This document shows positions 46,772 through 55,874 of a stretch of DNA of 64,000 nucleotides, one piece after another. The DNA comes from Pseudomonadales bacterium. GTDB taxonomy: Bacteria; Pseudomonadota; Gammaproteobacteria; Pseudomonadales; Azotimanducaceae. The stretch is taken from positions 1 to 64,000 of the forward strand of contig JADHNI010000006.1 in the NCBI GenBank assembly GCA_016779585.1, in the 5' to 3' direction. The first letter of the stretch is position 1; each line of letters begins with the position of its first letter. Below the pieces are notes generated by a model. It was given only the letters and a program-made list of their open reading frames with translations. It was not told where the DNA came from and made no database searches. Position numbers and translations under genes: made by a program.

Positions 46772-47035
46772 TTCGCAGACTATTGGCCTGAATCAATTTG
46801 TTAACGGTTAAGTTAGAGCGCAACTTAACAGCTCACCAAAAGTTAAATCGAAGTTACAAGTGGAAGCTTTGAAATTACTTTAAAAAAGGTGTGCAAATTG
46901 AAATTTTTTTTTCTAAACTTTGCAGCGTATTTGCACAGTATGTGCTGTGTTTACTATTTATTAGTAAGTAAATAGTAAGTTTCACCGGCGAATACATATG
47001 CGGTACAAGATACTTTTCAACGTATAACAGGAGCG
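46772..47035 (+). promoter_or_regulatory. AT-rich intergenic region with two hairpins upstream of the histone-like gene
   Basis: This 264-base region is markedly richer in A and T than its surroundings. GTTAAGTT (46807-46814) pairs with AACTTAAC (46822-46829), and TTACTATTTA (46951-46960) pairs with TAAATAGTAA (46969-46978). A possible promoter is TTGCAC (46931-46936) with TATTTA (46955-46960), 18 bp apart. CAGGAG at 47028-47033 is the ribosome binding site of the next gene. No terminator for adk is clear. Confidence 0.5.
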
Positions 47036-47443
47036 ATGAAAGTGGTTGCAAAGAGAAAGCCTGCTGCAAAGAAAAAAGCTGCAACGAAAAAAACTGCTAA
47101 GCGGAAAGTAGCGGCTAAGAAGAAGCCTGCTGCTAAGAAGAAAGCACCTGCAAAGAAAAAGCCTGCGGCTAAGAAAAAGCCAGCTGCTAAGAAAAAGGTA
47201 GCCAAGAAAAAGCCTGCGGCCAAGAAAAAGGCAGCTGCCAAGAAAAAGCCAGCCGCCAAGAAAAAGGTTGCCAAGAAAAAGCCTGCGGCTAAGAAAAAGC
47301 CAGCTGCCAAGAAAAAGGTAGCCAAGAAAAAGCCTGCGGCTAAGAAAAAGCCTGCGGCTAAGAAAAAGCCAGCGGCCAAGAAAAAGGTAGCCAAGAAAAA
47401 GCCTGCGGCCAAGAAAAAGCCGGCCGCCAGGAAGCGCAAGTAA
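47036..47443 (+). CDS. Lysine/alanine-rich histone H1-like protein (AlgP-like)
   Basis: The 135-residue protein is almost wholly Lys, Ala, Pro and Val in repeated units KPAAKKK, KVAKKKPAAKKK and KAAAKKK, ending PAARKRK. It has no globular domain. Such proteins (AlgP/AlgR3 of Pseudomonas, Hc1-like proteins) bind DNA nonspecifically through PAAK repeats. The DNA is itself a near-tandem repeat, so unit number may vary between strains. The gene has its own AT-rich promoter region and a strong terminator. The exact target or role is not readable from sequence. Confidence 0.85.
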   Translation: MKVVAKRKPAAKKKAATKKTAKRKVAAKKKPAAKKKAPAKKKPAAKKKPAAKKKVAKKKPAAKKKAAAKKKPAAKKKVAKKKPAAKKKPAAKKKVAKKKPAAKKKPAAKKKPAAKKKVAKKKPAAKKKPAARKRK

Positions 47444-47454
47444 CCTGATTTAAA

Positions 47455-47479
47455 AGCCCTCCCTCGTGGAGGGCTTTTT
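47455..47479 (+). terminator. Intrinsic terminator of the histone-like gene
   Basis: AGCCCTCC (47455-47462) pairs with GGAGGGCT (47468-47475) around CTCGT and is followed by TTTTT. It is preceded by AAAA, so it may work weakly in the other direction too. Confidence 0.92.
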
Positions 47480-47578
47480 GTTGCAGGACCTTTTTCGAAG
47501 CCGGCTTTAGGGCAGGTCGACGTTTAGTCGTTGCCTTGCCGGGCGTGCTTCCATAGCAGAGCAGCCCTTGCACCAGGG

Positions 47579-48169
47579 CTACTCCAGTTGACTGCCCTCA
47601 TTGATGTTGTGCAGCTGCGTGCCCGTAAACCGGGCTCTTGCAAGCGATTGTCTTTCAAGCCAGCCGTGCACTGACCTACCTCCTTCCTGCAGGTATGCTG
47701 CAATAGTGCCAAGGCACTGCGTTTTAGCCAGCATGATTAACGGCTGATCCCGATCTTCATCGACGGCAATACACACATCTGATCCCGCAAGGTTTGTTTT
47801 CAGAACCTGGACCAGGTCCTCAGGCAGATTGGGTGTGTCGCAGGGAACAACCAGGGTGAACGGGGTTTTCACTCCGTCCAGGCAGGCTGCGATTCCCGCA
47901 AGGGGACCGTCGAAGTTACTGTTTTTGTCAGCCATGCAGTTGAAAGGCAAATCATCGTATCTTGGATCCAGCCGATTCCTCGACACCAGGATGCCTGACA
48001 CCTGTGGTTTCACCTGATCAATCACATGCATGATCAGTGGTTTACCGCGATGAGTCACCCATGCTTTTTCTTCAAAATTCATTCTTGAACCCTTGCCACC
48101 GGCCAGTACGATGGCGGTAGTGCCTGAAGTCACTGAGTCATTCAAATTTTTGTCTGCAAAACTTTCCAT
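47579..48169 (-). CDS. mobA: Molybdenum cofactor guanylyltransferase MobA
   Basis: A 196-residue nucleotidyltransferase that adds GMP to molybdopterin. The N-terminal GTP-binding motif is AIVLAGGKGSRMNFEEKAWVTHRGKPLIMHVID near 19-50. The Asp-containing GPLAGIAACLDG and VVPCDTPNLPEDL follow. It diverges from yoaA with a 17-bp gap. ATG 48169 was used; slightly shorter starts are possible. Confidence 0.9.
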   Translation of the reverse strand: MESFADKNLNDSVTSGTTAIVLAGGKGSRMNFEEKAWVTHRGKPLIMHVIDQVKPQVSGILVSRNRLDPRYDDLPFNCMADKNSNFDGPLAGIAACLDGVKTPFTLVVPCDTPNLPEDLVQVLKTNLAGSDVCIAVDEDRDQPLIMLAKTQCLGTIAAYLQEGGRSVHGWLERQSLARARFTGTQLHNINEGSQLE

Positions 48170-48186
48170 GAACGAAGGCTAACGCC

Positions 48187-50079
48187 ATGCGGCCTGTAAC
48201 TGAAGTCTTCGATAGACTGTCTGAAGTATGGCAGGGCTATGAAGTGCGACCGGGTCAGCTGGAACTGGCTGAAAACATAGCCTCTGTTATCCAAGCGGGT
48301 GCAACCGGCTTGTTTGAAGCAGGCACAGGCACGGGCAAGACACTCAGTTATCTGATTCCTGCATTGCTTGCCGATGGCCAGGTGATCGTGTCCACAGGAA
48401 CCCGGTATCTGCAGGATCAATTGTTCCTCAAAGACATTCCGATGTTGTCAGGTTTGTTTCCTGATCGTCGCGTGGCATTGCTTAAAGGCCGCGCCAACTA
48501 TCTTTGCCCTTATCGATTGGGCCGCAGCCTAAAAACCCGGCAACAGTCTGATGTAACTGAAGCCAGGTTGATTGAATTGAGGCAATGGTCTTTGCAGAGC
48601 CGTACCGGTGATCTCAATGAATTCCTTGATATGGAACAGGCAGGTCCCCTGGTACCACTCGTAACCAGTACTCGCGACAATTGCCTTGGATCCCGGTGCC
48701 CGGACTTTTACCAGTGCCCGTTGTACCGGGCACGCCAAAAAGCACTTGAGGCAGATCTGATTGTCGTCAATCATCACCTGCTCTTTGCCGACCTTGCACA
48801 AACTGACGATCACGTCAGGAAACTGTTGCCTCATGCCGCAGCGGTGATTGTGGATGAAGCGCACCAGATCACGGAAACAGCAAGGCAGTTTTTTGGCCAG
48901 AGACTTTCCAGCGGTCAGTTCATTGACCTGGTACGTGATGTTCGCACGGAACTGTTCCTGCTGGGCAATGATGATCCTGTAACTCTCACTCTGGTTGATG
49001 AATTCGAAAAGATGATGAACCTGCTGCGTCGGGAAGTACTGTCTATCAATGCAGCCCGGTTCACTACCTGGCTTCAGGCTGAGGGCCGTCAGGTGTTGCA
49101 TGATATGGATGATGCGCTTGCTGATCTTTCGGCGGGTCTGCGGGTGATTGCAGATCGAAGCGAGGGCCTGCGTTTGAGTGCGGAACGCGCCCAGCGACTG
49201 CTCGATCACTTTGCCCTGATTACGGAAGCTGCACCGGAAGACGGTGATTTTGTTCAATGGTTGGACCAGCGCGAATCAGGTTACACAGTGCACCTCTCAC
49301 CTGTTCGGATTGCAGACGAGCTGTCGCCGTTGCTGGCTGACTCTGCGGCGAGTTGGGTTTTCACTTCTGCCACGCTGTCTGTTGCTGGCTCTTTTTCTCA
49401 TTTCAGTACTGAGTCAGGTGTCAGTGATGAAATCTCTGCGATTTTCCCCAGCCCGTTTGATTACGAAGCCAGTGTTAAGGGGTATTTGCCAGCAGAGCTC
49501 CCGGAACCGGCCGATGAAAGACATACAAGATGCCTGGTAGAAAGTGTGCTACCTCTTATTCATGGTAACGGCGGCCGAACATTCTTTCTCTTTACCAGCC
49601 ACAGGGCACTGCAGGAAGCGGCCTCGATACTTTCTGGTATTGATCGACCCTTGCTGGTGCAGGGCCATCAATCGAAGCAGGCACTGATGGCGAGCTTCAG
49701 GCAGCTGGAGCAGAGTGTTCTCCTTGGTACCCAGAGTTTCTGGGAAGGTGTGGATGTGCGAGGTGCTGGCCTGCAGCTTCTCATCATTGACAAACTCCCG
49801 TTTCCAAGTCCCGGTGATCCCGTGTTTGAGGGGCAATCCAGGAGACTGAGGGACGAGGGCGGCAACCCTTTCAGGGATCTGGCGCTGCCGAGGACGGCTA
49901 TGAGCCTTAAGCAGGGCTTTGGGAGATTGATCCGAGAAGCGTCTGACGCGGGTCTGTTTGTGCTTGGTGATCCTCGGGTGTTCAAGCGTAACTATGGTGG
50001 TTACATCAGGTCGAACCTGCCGGTGGTGCACTGGTGTAATTCCGCAATTGAGGCTCGCGAGTGGCTACGCGAGTTATAA
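48187..50079 (+). CDS. yoaA: DinG-family ATP-dependent helicase YoaA
   Basis: A 630-residue XPD-like superfamily 2 helicase. Walker A is FEAGTGTGKTLSYLIPALLADG near 40. Four Fe-S cysteines lie between about residues 104 and 180 (YLCPYRLG, NCLGSRCPDFYQCPLY), and the DEAH box is VIVDEAHQITETA near 222. The C-terminal motor half includes TQSFWEGVDVRGAGLQLLIIDKLPFPSPGDP and GFGRLIREASDAG. In E. coli YoaA works with HolC in repair of stalled forks. tsaB follows after 7 bp, as in E. coli. Confidence 0.95.
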   Translation: MRPVTEVFDRLSEVWQGYEVRPGQLELAENIASVIQAGATGLFEAGTGTGKTLSYLIPALLADGQVIVSTGTRYLQDQLFLKDIPMLSGLFPDRRVALLKGRANYLCPYRLGRSLKTRQQSDVTEARLIELRQWSLQSRTGDLNEFLDMEQAGPLVPLVTSTRDNCLGSRCPDFYQCPLYRARQKALEADLIVVNHHLLFADLAQTDDHVRKLLPHAAAVIVDEAHQITETARQFFGQRLSSGQFIDLVRDVRTELFLLGNDDPVTLTLVDEFEKMMNLLRREVLSINAARFTTWLQAEGRQVLHDMDDALADLSAGLRVIADRSEGLRLSAERAQRLLDHFALITEAAPEDGDFVQWLDQRESGYTVHLSPVRIADELSPLLADSAASWVFTSATLSVAGSFSHFSTESGVSDEISAIFPSPFDYEASVKGYLPAELPEPADERHTRCLVESVLPLIHGNGGRTFFLFTSHRALQEAASILSGIDRPLLVQGHQSKQALMASFRQLEQSVLLGTQSFWEGVDVRGAGLQLLIIDKLPFPSPGDPVFEGQSRRLRDEGGNPFRDLALPRTAMSLKQGFGRLIREASDAGLFVLGDPRVFKRNYGGYIRSNLPVVHWCNSAIEAREWLREL

Positions 50080-50086
50080 TCTGCCT

Positions 50087-50794
50087 GTGAACCTTCTAAT
50101 AGTTGATACATCCAGCAATGCAACCGTGCTGGGTCTCGCCAGGGGAGATGAAATCCTGGACCGTACGTCGGGGGATGTGAAAACCCACAGCCGGGAGATT
50201 CTCCCCTCCATCGAGTCCCTCCTGCATGAGGCAGGTGTTACCCCAGGTGAACTGGAAGCGGTGATTTACGGACGCGGTCCGGGTTCTTTTACCGGGCTTC
50301 GCATTGCCGTTGGTGTCGTGCAGGGTCTTGCCTATGGTCTTCAGATCCCCGCCGTACCCGTGTCTTCCATGGCAGCCATGGCACAGGCTGTAGTCACTGC
50401 CAACAGTCTTGAAGAGGCGCATGTGTTCGTCGGTTTGTTTGCGCGACTGCAGGAGGTCTACTATGGTGCCTACCATCTGCGTGCCGGTGCTTTTCCAGGA
50501 GAAATAACACCGGAAGGTGTCCTGGATGTTTCAGAGTTGCCTGCGCTTGAAAGTCGGAGCAAAGCGCCCTGGCTGGCGGTTGGTAACGCGTCCGAATTAT
50601 GGACAGGCATTGAATCCTCAACCGGTGTGAAATTTGCCTCGGTGACTGAAAATGCGATTCCATCAGTGACCTCACTTCTTGTACTGGGCCGACAGGTTCT
50701 GGAGTCCGGTGGTGGCCAGGATGCGCGACAAGCGTCGCCAGTTTACCTTCGTGAAGAAGTCGCGGAGAAGCCCGTTCGCGGAAGACAAAAGTAG
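50087..50794 (+). CDS. tsaB: tRNA threonylcarbamoyladenosine synthesis protein TsaB
   Basis: The 235-residue inactive ASKHA-fold paralogue of TsaD is needed for t6A37 formation. It starts NLLIVDTSSNATVLGLARGD and has the helix segment IYGRGPGSFTGLRIAVGVVQGLAYG. GTG 50087 was chosen because the family begins at this strand; the open frame extends back inside yoaA without similarity. Its TAG overlaps the rsmJ GTG start. Confidence 0.95.
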   Translation: MNLLIVDTSSNATVLGLARGDEILDRTSGDVKTHSREILPSIESLLHEAGVTPGELEAVIYGRGPGSFTGLRIAVGVVQGLAYGLQIPAVPVSSMAAMAQAVVTANSLEEAHVFVGLFARLQEVYYGAYHLRAGAFPGEITPEGVLDVSELPALESRSKAPWLAVGNASELWTGIESSTGVKFASVTENAIPSVTSLLVLGRQVLESGGGQDARQASPVYLREEVAEKPVRGRQK

Positions 50795-51462
50795 TGTCAC
50801 GTTTCAGGCTTGCACGTGATGAGCAGGGCTACTACCTCGATGACATTTTCAATCGCCAGAAACCACTACGGGCGAACTTCATTGAACCTGCTTTGCTAAC
50901 CCGCCTCGGCAGGGCAGGAAAAAAAAGCGAGCTGGTTGCTCGCGCGGTCAGATCGGAGTCAGGTCTGAGGGTCCTGGATTGCACAGCTGGTCTCGCAAGG
51001 GACAGCCTGATACTTGCATACCTGGGATGCCAGGTGACCTTGTGTGAGCGATCGCCGGTTATGCAGTGTCTTCTTGCAGATGCGCTCGAACGTGCCCAGG
51101 ATCACGAAATGCTGGGCCCTGCTGTTTCCCGCATGACCCTTGTACCCTCGGATGCGATTTCAATGCTGGACAGCGGTATTGAACATGATGTGGTCTACCT
51201 GGATCCGATGTTTCCTGAAAAGGAAGGCAGCGCCGCTGTCCGTGGCAGCATGCAGTACCTGCAGAGGTTTCTTGGGGTGGATGAGGATACTGACCGACTG
51301 CTTGAAACCGCTCTTTGTATGCATTGTGATCGAGTGGTGCTTAAGCGTCCGGCTAAAGGAGGGACACTACATAGCGAGTTGCCGGAACCGATTCATGTAT
51401 TCAAAAACCGCAACAGCCGCTTTGAGGTCTACTCACCTATCAGGAAAACAGGTCAGTCCTGA
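50794..51462 (+). CDS. rsmJ: 16S rRNA (guanine-1516-N2)-methyltransferase RsmJ
   Basis: The 222-residue SAM-dependent methyltransferase has motif I in LRVLDCTAGLARDSLILAYLGCQVTLCERSP near 58-88 and the catalytic-type motif VVYLDPMFPEKEGSAAV near 133, characteristic of RsmJ/YhiQ. Start GTG 50794 overlaps the tsaB stop. The 3' end overlaps the convergent plsB by 10 bp. Confidence 0.94.
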   Translation: MSRFRLARDEQGYYLDDIFNRQKPLRANFIEPALLTRLGRAGKKSELVARAVRSESGLRVLDCTAGLARDSLILAYLGCQVTLCERSPVMQCLLADALERAQDHEMLGPAVSRMTLVPSDAISMLDSGIEHDVVYLDPMFPEKEGSAAVRGSMQYLQRFLGVDEDTDRLLETALCMHCDRVVLKRPAKGGTLHSELPEPIHVFKNRNSRFEVYSPIRKTGQS

Positions 51463-53930
51463 TCAGTTGTAGTTTTCACATAGTGCCCGGCTGCCTGCAG
51501 AACGTTGTATCGAACATCGGCATCCAGTGACCTGGCGATCATGGATTCAACGGCTTCGAACCCCTCAGTCGCGACCAGTTCAGAATTGATGACTTTCTGG
51601 CGTTTTAAGGTTGCCAGGAAGGTTGAGAACAGGGACTTGTCAAAGAAGTCTGGTGAATTAATTCCGTAGAGCACTGAGAGCTGTTCTGCGATCCCGGCGG
51701 AAACCGTTTCGAGTTCTTTCGTCGATGAAGCCGGAGATGACCTGAGGAGTGCAAGAACAATAAAGAAGCGCTCCAGTGTCGCATCCGTGATTTGTGTGAT
51801 GTCAGTGAGTGCGCTGTACTCGGTGGAGTCTGGCCTGGGTACGGTCAGGCTCGGACCGTACTGGTGCAGTACATCACAGTTGACCAGGGCATCAATGGTT
51901 CTGTCGATCATGTCATCAAGCTCACTGCGAGACCATGGCAGAAACATTTCGCTGCTGATAAACGGATACAGGCCCGCGAGGAAAGCTTTAACATCGGCCC
52001 GGGTCGTATTGTTTTCAGATCGTACAAACCTTGCCACCAGGGACGGGAGGGCGAAAACGTGAGTTACGTTGTTGGCATTGTATGTCAGGCTGATGGTCTG
52101 CTCCGGCGAGGCTGATACGATGGTCCCAAAACGGTGACTGCGCCTGCTGAGGCCAATAATTTCAATAGCTGAGTCGAGGATTTCTTCCGGCGTTTCCTCC
52201 GCCACGGTGCAACCGTCTGGTCCGCAATGTCGAGCAAGCCGTCTGAGGCGCTCAATCTGGTTCAGGAGATACTGTTCCTCGATGTTCTGTCGCATCGTTG
52301 AAAGCAGTGCCACGGCAACCAGGTTGGTGGGTTTAACTGCGACCACAGAGTTGATTCTCGTGGCCAGAAGTTCTGCAAGATCCTGGCAGATATCTGAGAA
52401 TGCGGCGGATGTGACACGCAGCGGTTCGTCCCAGTTCTCGAGCCTGCCATCCAGGAACTCACGTAACAATACAGGTTCACCAAAGTTCACTGTGACCTTG
52501 CCGAATTCACGCTTGAATGACGAAAAAATCCGGAAGACATCAAAGACGGACTCTGATTTTTTGTCCTTACCGGCAAGTTCTGCCATGTAGGTAGAAGACT
52601 CCAGTACCCGTTCGTAGCCGAAGTAAACAGGCATAAAGGCAATGGGTTTGGTGGAGTCCTTCTGGAAGCTCCTTACAGTCATCCTGAGCATGCCGGTTCG
52701 CGGTGGCAGGGTCCGTCCGGTCCGGCTTCGTCCACCCTCAATAAAGTACTCGACTGAGTAGCCCTTGATGAACATCTGGTGCAGGTACTCATCGAACACT
52801 TCCTTGTACAGCGCATCTCCCTGGAAACTGCGTCGCATGTAAAAAGCACCGGCACGACGCAGTATCGGGCCTATAACCGGCAGGTTGAGGTTTCTACCTG
52901 CAGCAATATGGGGCGGGGTCAGGCCATTGTGATAAAGCACGTATGAAAGCAGCAGGTAATCAATGTGGCTCCGATGACAGGGGATGTACACTATTTCATG
53001 TGATTGCGCATGTTGCTTGACCACTTCGACGTTGTTCACCTCGATACCGCCATATAGGTTGTTCCATAACCAGGTCAGCAGGGCATCGAAGAAGCGGATA
53101 ATCCGGTAAGACTGATCCGAGGCAATCTCCTTCGCATAGTTCGTTGCTTTCTTTTCAATGGCCGCGTAGTTGTTGTTTCCGCTTCTTGCCTCGCGCTCTA
53201 TGGCGTCCTGGACACCTCGACTTTCAAGAATGGTATTGATCAGCGTTCTGCGATGCGACAGGTCAGGACCAATAATGGCCTGCCTCTGGTTGTTGAAGTG
53301 CACCCGCAATAGTCGCATCAGTTTACGAATCTGCCTGGGACGATCTTCCTCGGAAGCCATGAGTTCATCCAGGTGGATCGGTGTGCCGAACTGCACGAGG
53401 ATATGATTGGGGTGAAACAGGCCCGCAAGGAATTTTTTCATACCACTGGTGGCACTCCAGTGCTCGGACAGCAGGATCTTGAACAGGGATTTCTCGCGAT
53501 CCGGCTGATGCCCCCAGAAAATGGAAATCGGGACAATCTTGATGCGCTTTCCGGCTTGTCCCGCCAGAACGGACTGGTGTTCGAAAAGACGAGTCATGCG
53601 CTCTGACTGCTGGCGCTGTGATCGACGCCCCAGGGTACCTTCCGGTCTGCCGAGGAAAAACACCGCTCGATCTTCAGAAAGTTCGTCTATGGGGTCTGCT
53701 GGTGCCGGTAACCCACCATACTCACAGGCCATGTCTGCGACCAGCAGGTCAGCCGTGGAGCGGAAAGGCAGGACATAGCAGAGAATATCGTCGTCTTCGA
53801 TACCCAGGTCACCGGTTGTCCCACCCAGGAAGGTGGGTCGAATCCAGGAAAAAAGTACTTTCCGTGAGAATGAGAACCGGACGTTCTTCAGTCGGCGACG
53901 AAGTTGATACAGTCTAGGGCGACTTTCCAT
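51453..53930 (-). CDS. plsB: Glycerol-3-phosphate acyltransferase PlsB
   Basis: The 825-residue membrane enzyme makes lysophosphatidic acid from glycerol-3-phosphate and acyl-ACP or acyl-CoA. The acyltransferase blocks are PCHRSHIDYLLLSYVLYHNGL (HX4D), GAFYMRRSFQGDALYKEVF, VEYFIEGGRSRTGRTLPPR and KPIAFMPVYFGYERVLES. ATG 53930 was chosen; the frame is open to 53972 inside gspD. The start overlaps the gspD stop by 17 bp, suggesting coupled translation, an unusual partner for a lipid-synthesis gene. Confidence 0.96.
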   Translation of the reverse strand: MESRPRLYQLRRRLKNVRFSFSRKVLFSWIRPTFLGGTTGDLGIEDDDILCYVLPFRSTADLLVADMACEYGGLPAPADPIDELSEDRAVFFLGRPEGTLGRRSQRQQSERMTRLFEHQSVLAGQAGKRIKIVPISIFWGHQPDREKSLFKILLSEHWSATSGMKKFLAGLFHPNHILVQFGTPIHLDELMASEEDRPRQIRKLMRLLRVHFNNQRQAIIGPDLSHRRTLINTILESRGVQDAIEREARSGNNNYAAIEKKATNYAKEIASDQSYRIIRFFDALLTWLWNNLYGGIEVNNVEVVKQHAQSHEIVYIPCHRSHIDYLLLSYVLYHNGLTPPHIAAGRNLNLPVIGPILRRAGAFYMRRSFQGDALYKEVFDEYLHQMFIKGYSVEYFIEGGRSRTGRTLPPRTGMLRMTVRSFQKDSTKPIAFMPVYFGYERVLESSTYMAELAGKDKKSESVFDVFRIFSSFKREFGKVTVNFGEPVLLREFLDGRLENWDEPLRVTSAAFSDICQDLAELLATRINSVVAVKPTNLVAVALLSTMRQNIEEQYLLNQIERLRRLARHCGPDGCTVAEETPEEILDSAIEIIGLSRRSHRFGTIVSASPEQTISLTYNANNVTHVFALPSLVARFVRSENNTTRADVKAFLAGLYPFISSEMFLPWSRSELDDMIDRTIDALVNCDVLHQYGPSLTVPRPDSTEYSALTDITQITDATLERFFIVLALLRSSPASSTKELETVSAGIAEQLSVLYGINSPDFFDKSLFSTFLATLKRQKVINSELVATEGFEAVESMIARSLDADVRYNVLQAAGHYVKTTTDQD

Positions 53931-55818
53931 TAAACAGTTCTGAGATGGCTTCCGCCGAATCTCTTCCCTCAATTTCTACTTCGTACACACTATCAAACTT
54001 TCGGGTAGTGACGTCACTAATTGCTTGACGACTGTCCAGAACTGTTGGTTTCAGGAATACGAGCAGATTCTGCTTTTCCACCGTGGTGCTGGTGTTTCGG
54101 AAGAAAAATCCCAGTCCGGGAATGCTGCCAAGCACAGGTACCTTGGAGTTGCTTGCGGTCTCTTTGTCACGGATCAGGCCGCCAAGGATGATAACTTCCT
54201 GGTCGTCGACCAACACGGTTGTATCAATCGTTCGCTTGTTGGTGATCAGGTCTGAAGTGCCGTCTGTGCCAATGGCATTTAGAGAAGAAGGGTCCACCTC
54301 TGAGGTTTCCTGGTGCACCTTCAGTCGAACCAGATTGCCGTCATGGATGTGTGGCGTCACCTCAAGTGTCAGGCCGACATCTTCACGCTGGATCGTGGTG
54401 AATGGGTTGGTTGTGCCGTCACTCCCGGTTGCGGTTGATCCGGTTCTGAAAGGCACGTTCTGGCCGACGACAATTTTGGCTTCCTCGTTGTCCATTGTGG
54501 TAATGCTCGGCGTCGAAAGAAGGTTTACATCACCGTTGGTAGCCAGCGCGCGAACCAGGACGCCGAAACTGGTTCCTGTCTCATTGATACGTCCTCCAAC
54601 CACCAGTGGGTTTGATCCAAGATTCGGGATACTGGGTGTTTCTCCATCTCCGTTCAATGCGATAGCTGACAGGATTTGCGCCAGGGTACCGGTGGGCGCG
54701 GTCAGGCCGAGTGGTACGTTTCCGCTGTCTGCGTCTGCTACAAACAGTTCAGAGCCCAGTTCCCGGGTGAAATCTGCGCTGACCTCGACAATCGCCGCTT
54801 CAATCAGCACCTGCAGGCGCCTCACATCGAGACTTGCCACGATATCCTTGATTTCCAGCATGGTTGAAGGGTCGGCCCGAACAACCAGCGCGTTTAATGC
54901 TTCGTCCGGCTGGATGCTAACCTTGACTGAGTTGCTTGATTCCCCGCCCTGGTCCCCCTCACCGATTATGTTTCTCAGTATCTCCGCAAGTTCTGTTGCG
55001 TCAGAGTGGGCGAGTCGGATTACCTGGGTTGAGCCTGACCGATTTGCAGGAACGTCCAGGCGCTCAATGAGTATCTTTACCCTGCTGACGGTTTCACGTT
55101 CACCTTTGACCACGAGGGAGTTCGTTCTTTCACTGGCGACAATTGTGACGCGATTGGGACCTTTTGCACCTTTGCCGATCTGGTCAGGTGCCAGCTGTTC
55201 GAGCAGCGCCACCATGTCTTCCACCCACGCGTCCTTGAGATCAACGATTTCGACAGTCTGGTTGTCTGCGACGTCGATTCGTTCAACGATCTGGGTCAGG
55301 CGCTCAATATTGGAGGCGTGGTCGCTGATGATCAGTGCGTTTGGTGATTCAATACCGGCTACATGTCCATACTGTGGAATCAGCGGGCGCAGGATCTTGA
55401 CCAGCTCCGATGAGGGTGAGTTGCGTACCGCTATCACGGAAGTCACAAGCTCTTCGGAGTCCTGGTTAACAAGGAAGTCTTTCGGATTGCTGCTTTGTTT
55501 TGCCAGTACCTGCTGTACTACCTTGGTCACGCTGCCAGCGGGAACGGCAGCGTAGCCATGAACTCTCAGCACAGAAAGAAACAGTTCGTAAACAGCATCC
55601 TGGTTCATGGAGGCGGTTGAAATCACGGTGACATTACCCTTCACACGTGGATCAACAACAAAACTCCTGCCGGTGATCGCAGAAACCTGGGTAACAAACT
55701 CCCTGATGTCAGCGTTTTTCAGGTTTACTTTCCAGGTTTCCTCTTCCGCAGAGATGCCAGCAGAAAAGCATAACGCCGCAATGGCGATCATCAGGAATCG
55801 TTTCGTCTTAACAAGCAT
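53914..55818 (-). CDS. gspD: Type II secretion outer-membrane secretin GspD
   Basis: A 634-residue secretin with signal peptide (FLMIAIAALCFSAGISA), N0 domain (VNLKNADIREFVTQVSAITGRSFVVDPRVKG), N1-N3 repeats, and the C-terminal beta-barrel domain with VGQNVPFRTGS and DDQEVIILGGLIRDKETASNSKVPVLGSIPGLGFFF. It forms the outer-membrane channel for folded exoproteins. It follows gspC in a gspN-gspC-gspD cluster. The other gsp genes are not in this window. Confidence 0.96.
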   Translation of the reverse strand: MLVKTKRFLMIAIAALCFSAGISAEEETWKVNLKNADIREFVTQVSAITGRSFVVDPRVKGNVTVISTASMNQDAVYELFLSVLRVHGYAAVPAGSVTKVVQQVLAKQSSNPKDFLVNQDSEELVTSVIAVRNSPSSELVKILRPLIPQYGHVAGIESPNALIISDHASNIERLTQIVERIDVADNQTVEIVDLKDAWVEDMVALLEQLAPDQIGKGAKGPNRVTIVASERTNSLVVKGERETVSRVKILIERLDVPANRSGSTQVIRLAHSDATELAEILRNIIGEGDQGGESSNSVKVSIQPDEALNALVVRADPSTMLEIKDIVASLDVRRLQVLIEAAIVEVSADFTRELGSELFVADADSGNVPLGLTAPTGTLAQILSAIALNGDGETPSIPNLGSNPLVVGGRINETGTSFGVLVRALATNGDVNLLSTPSITTMDNEEAKIVVGQNVPFRTGSTATGSDGTTNPFTTIQREDVGLTLEVTPHIHDGNLVRLKVHQETSEVDPSSLNAIGTDGTSDLITNKRTIDTTVLVDDQEVIILGGLIRDKETASNSKVPVLGSIPGLGFFFRNTSTTVEKQNLLVFLKPTVLDSRQAISDVTTRKFDSVYEVEIEGRDSAEAISELFNGKSP

Positions 55819-55874
55819 GCAGTTGAAATCTCACTATACTTCGATGATATGCGAGTGCCTTTCGCAATCCCAGT

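Noticed and set aside
47017-47439. 140-residue FFLAAG-repeat frame antisense to the histone-like gene
   Set aside because: It is the reverse complement of the KPAAKKK repeats; the hydrophobic look is a by-product of lysine codons. The plus-strand gene has a ribosome binding site and terminator.
54083-55555. 490-residue open frame antisense to gspD
   Set aside because: It is Ser/Thr-rich as expected for the complement of a secretin gene and has no recognisable features.
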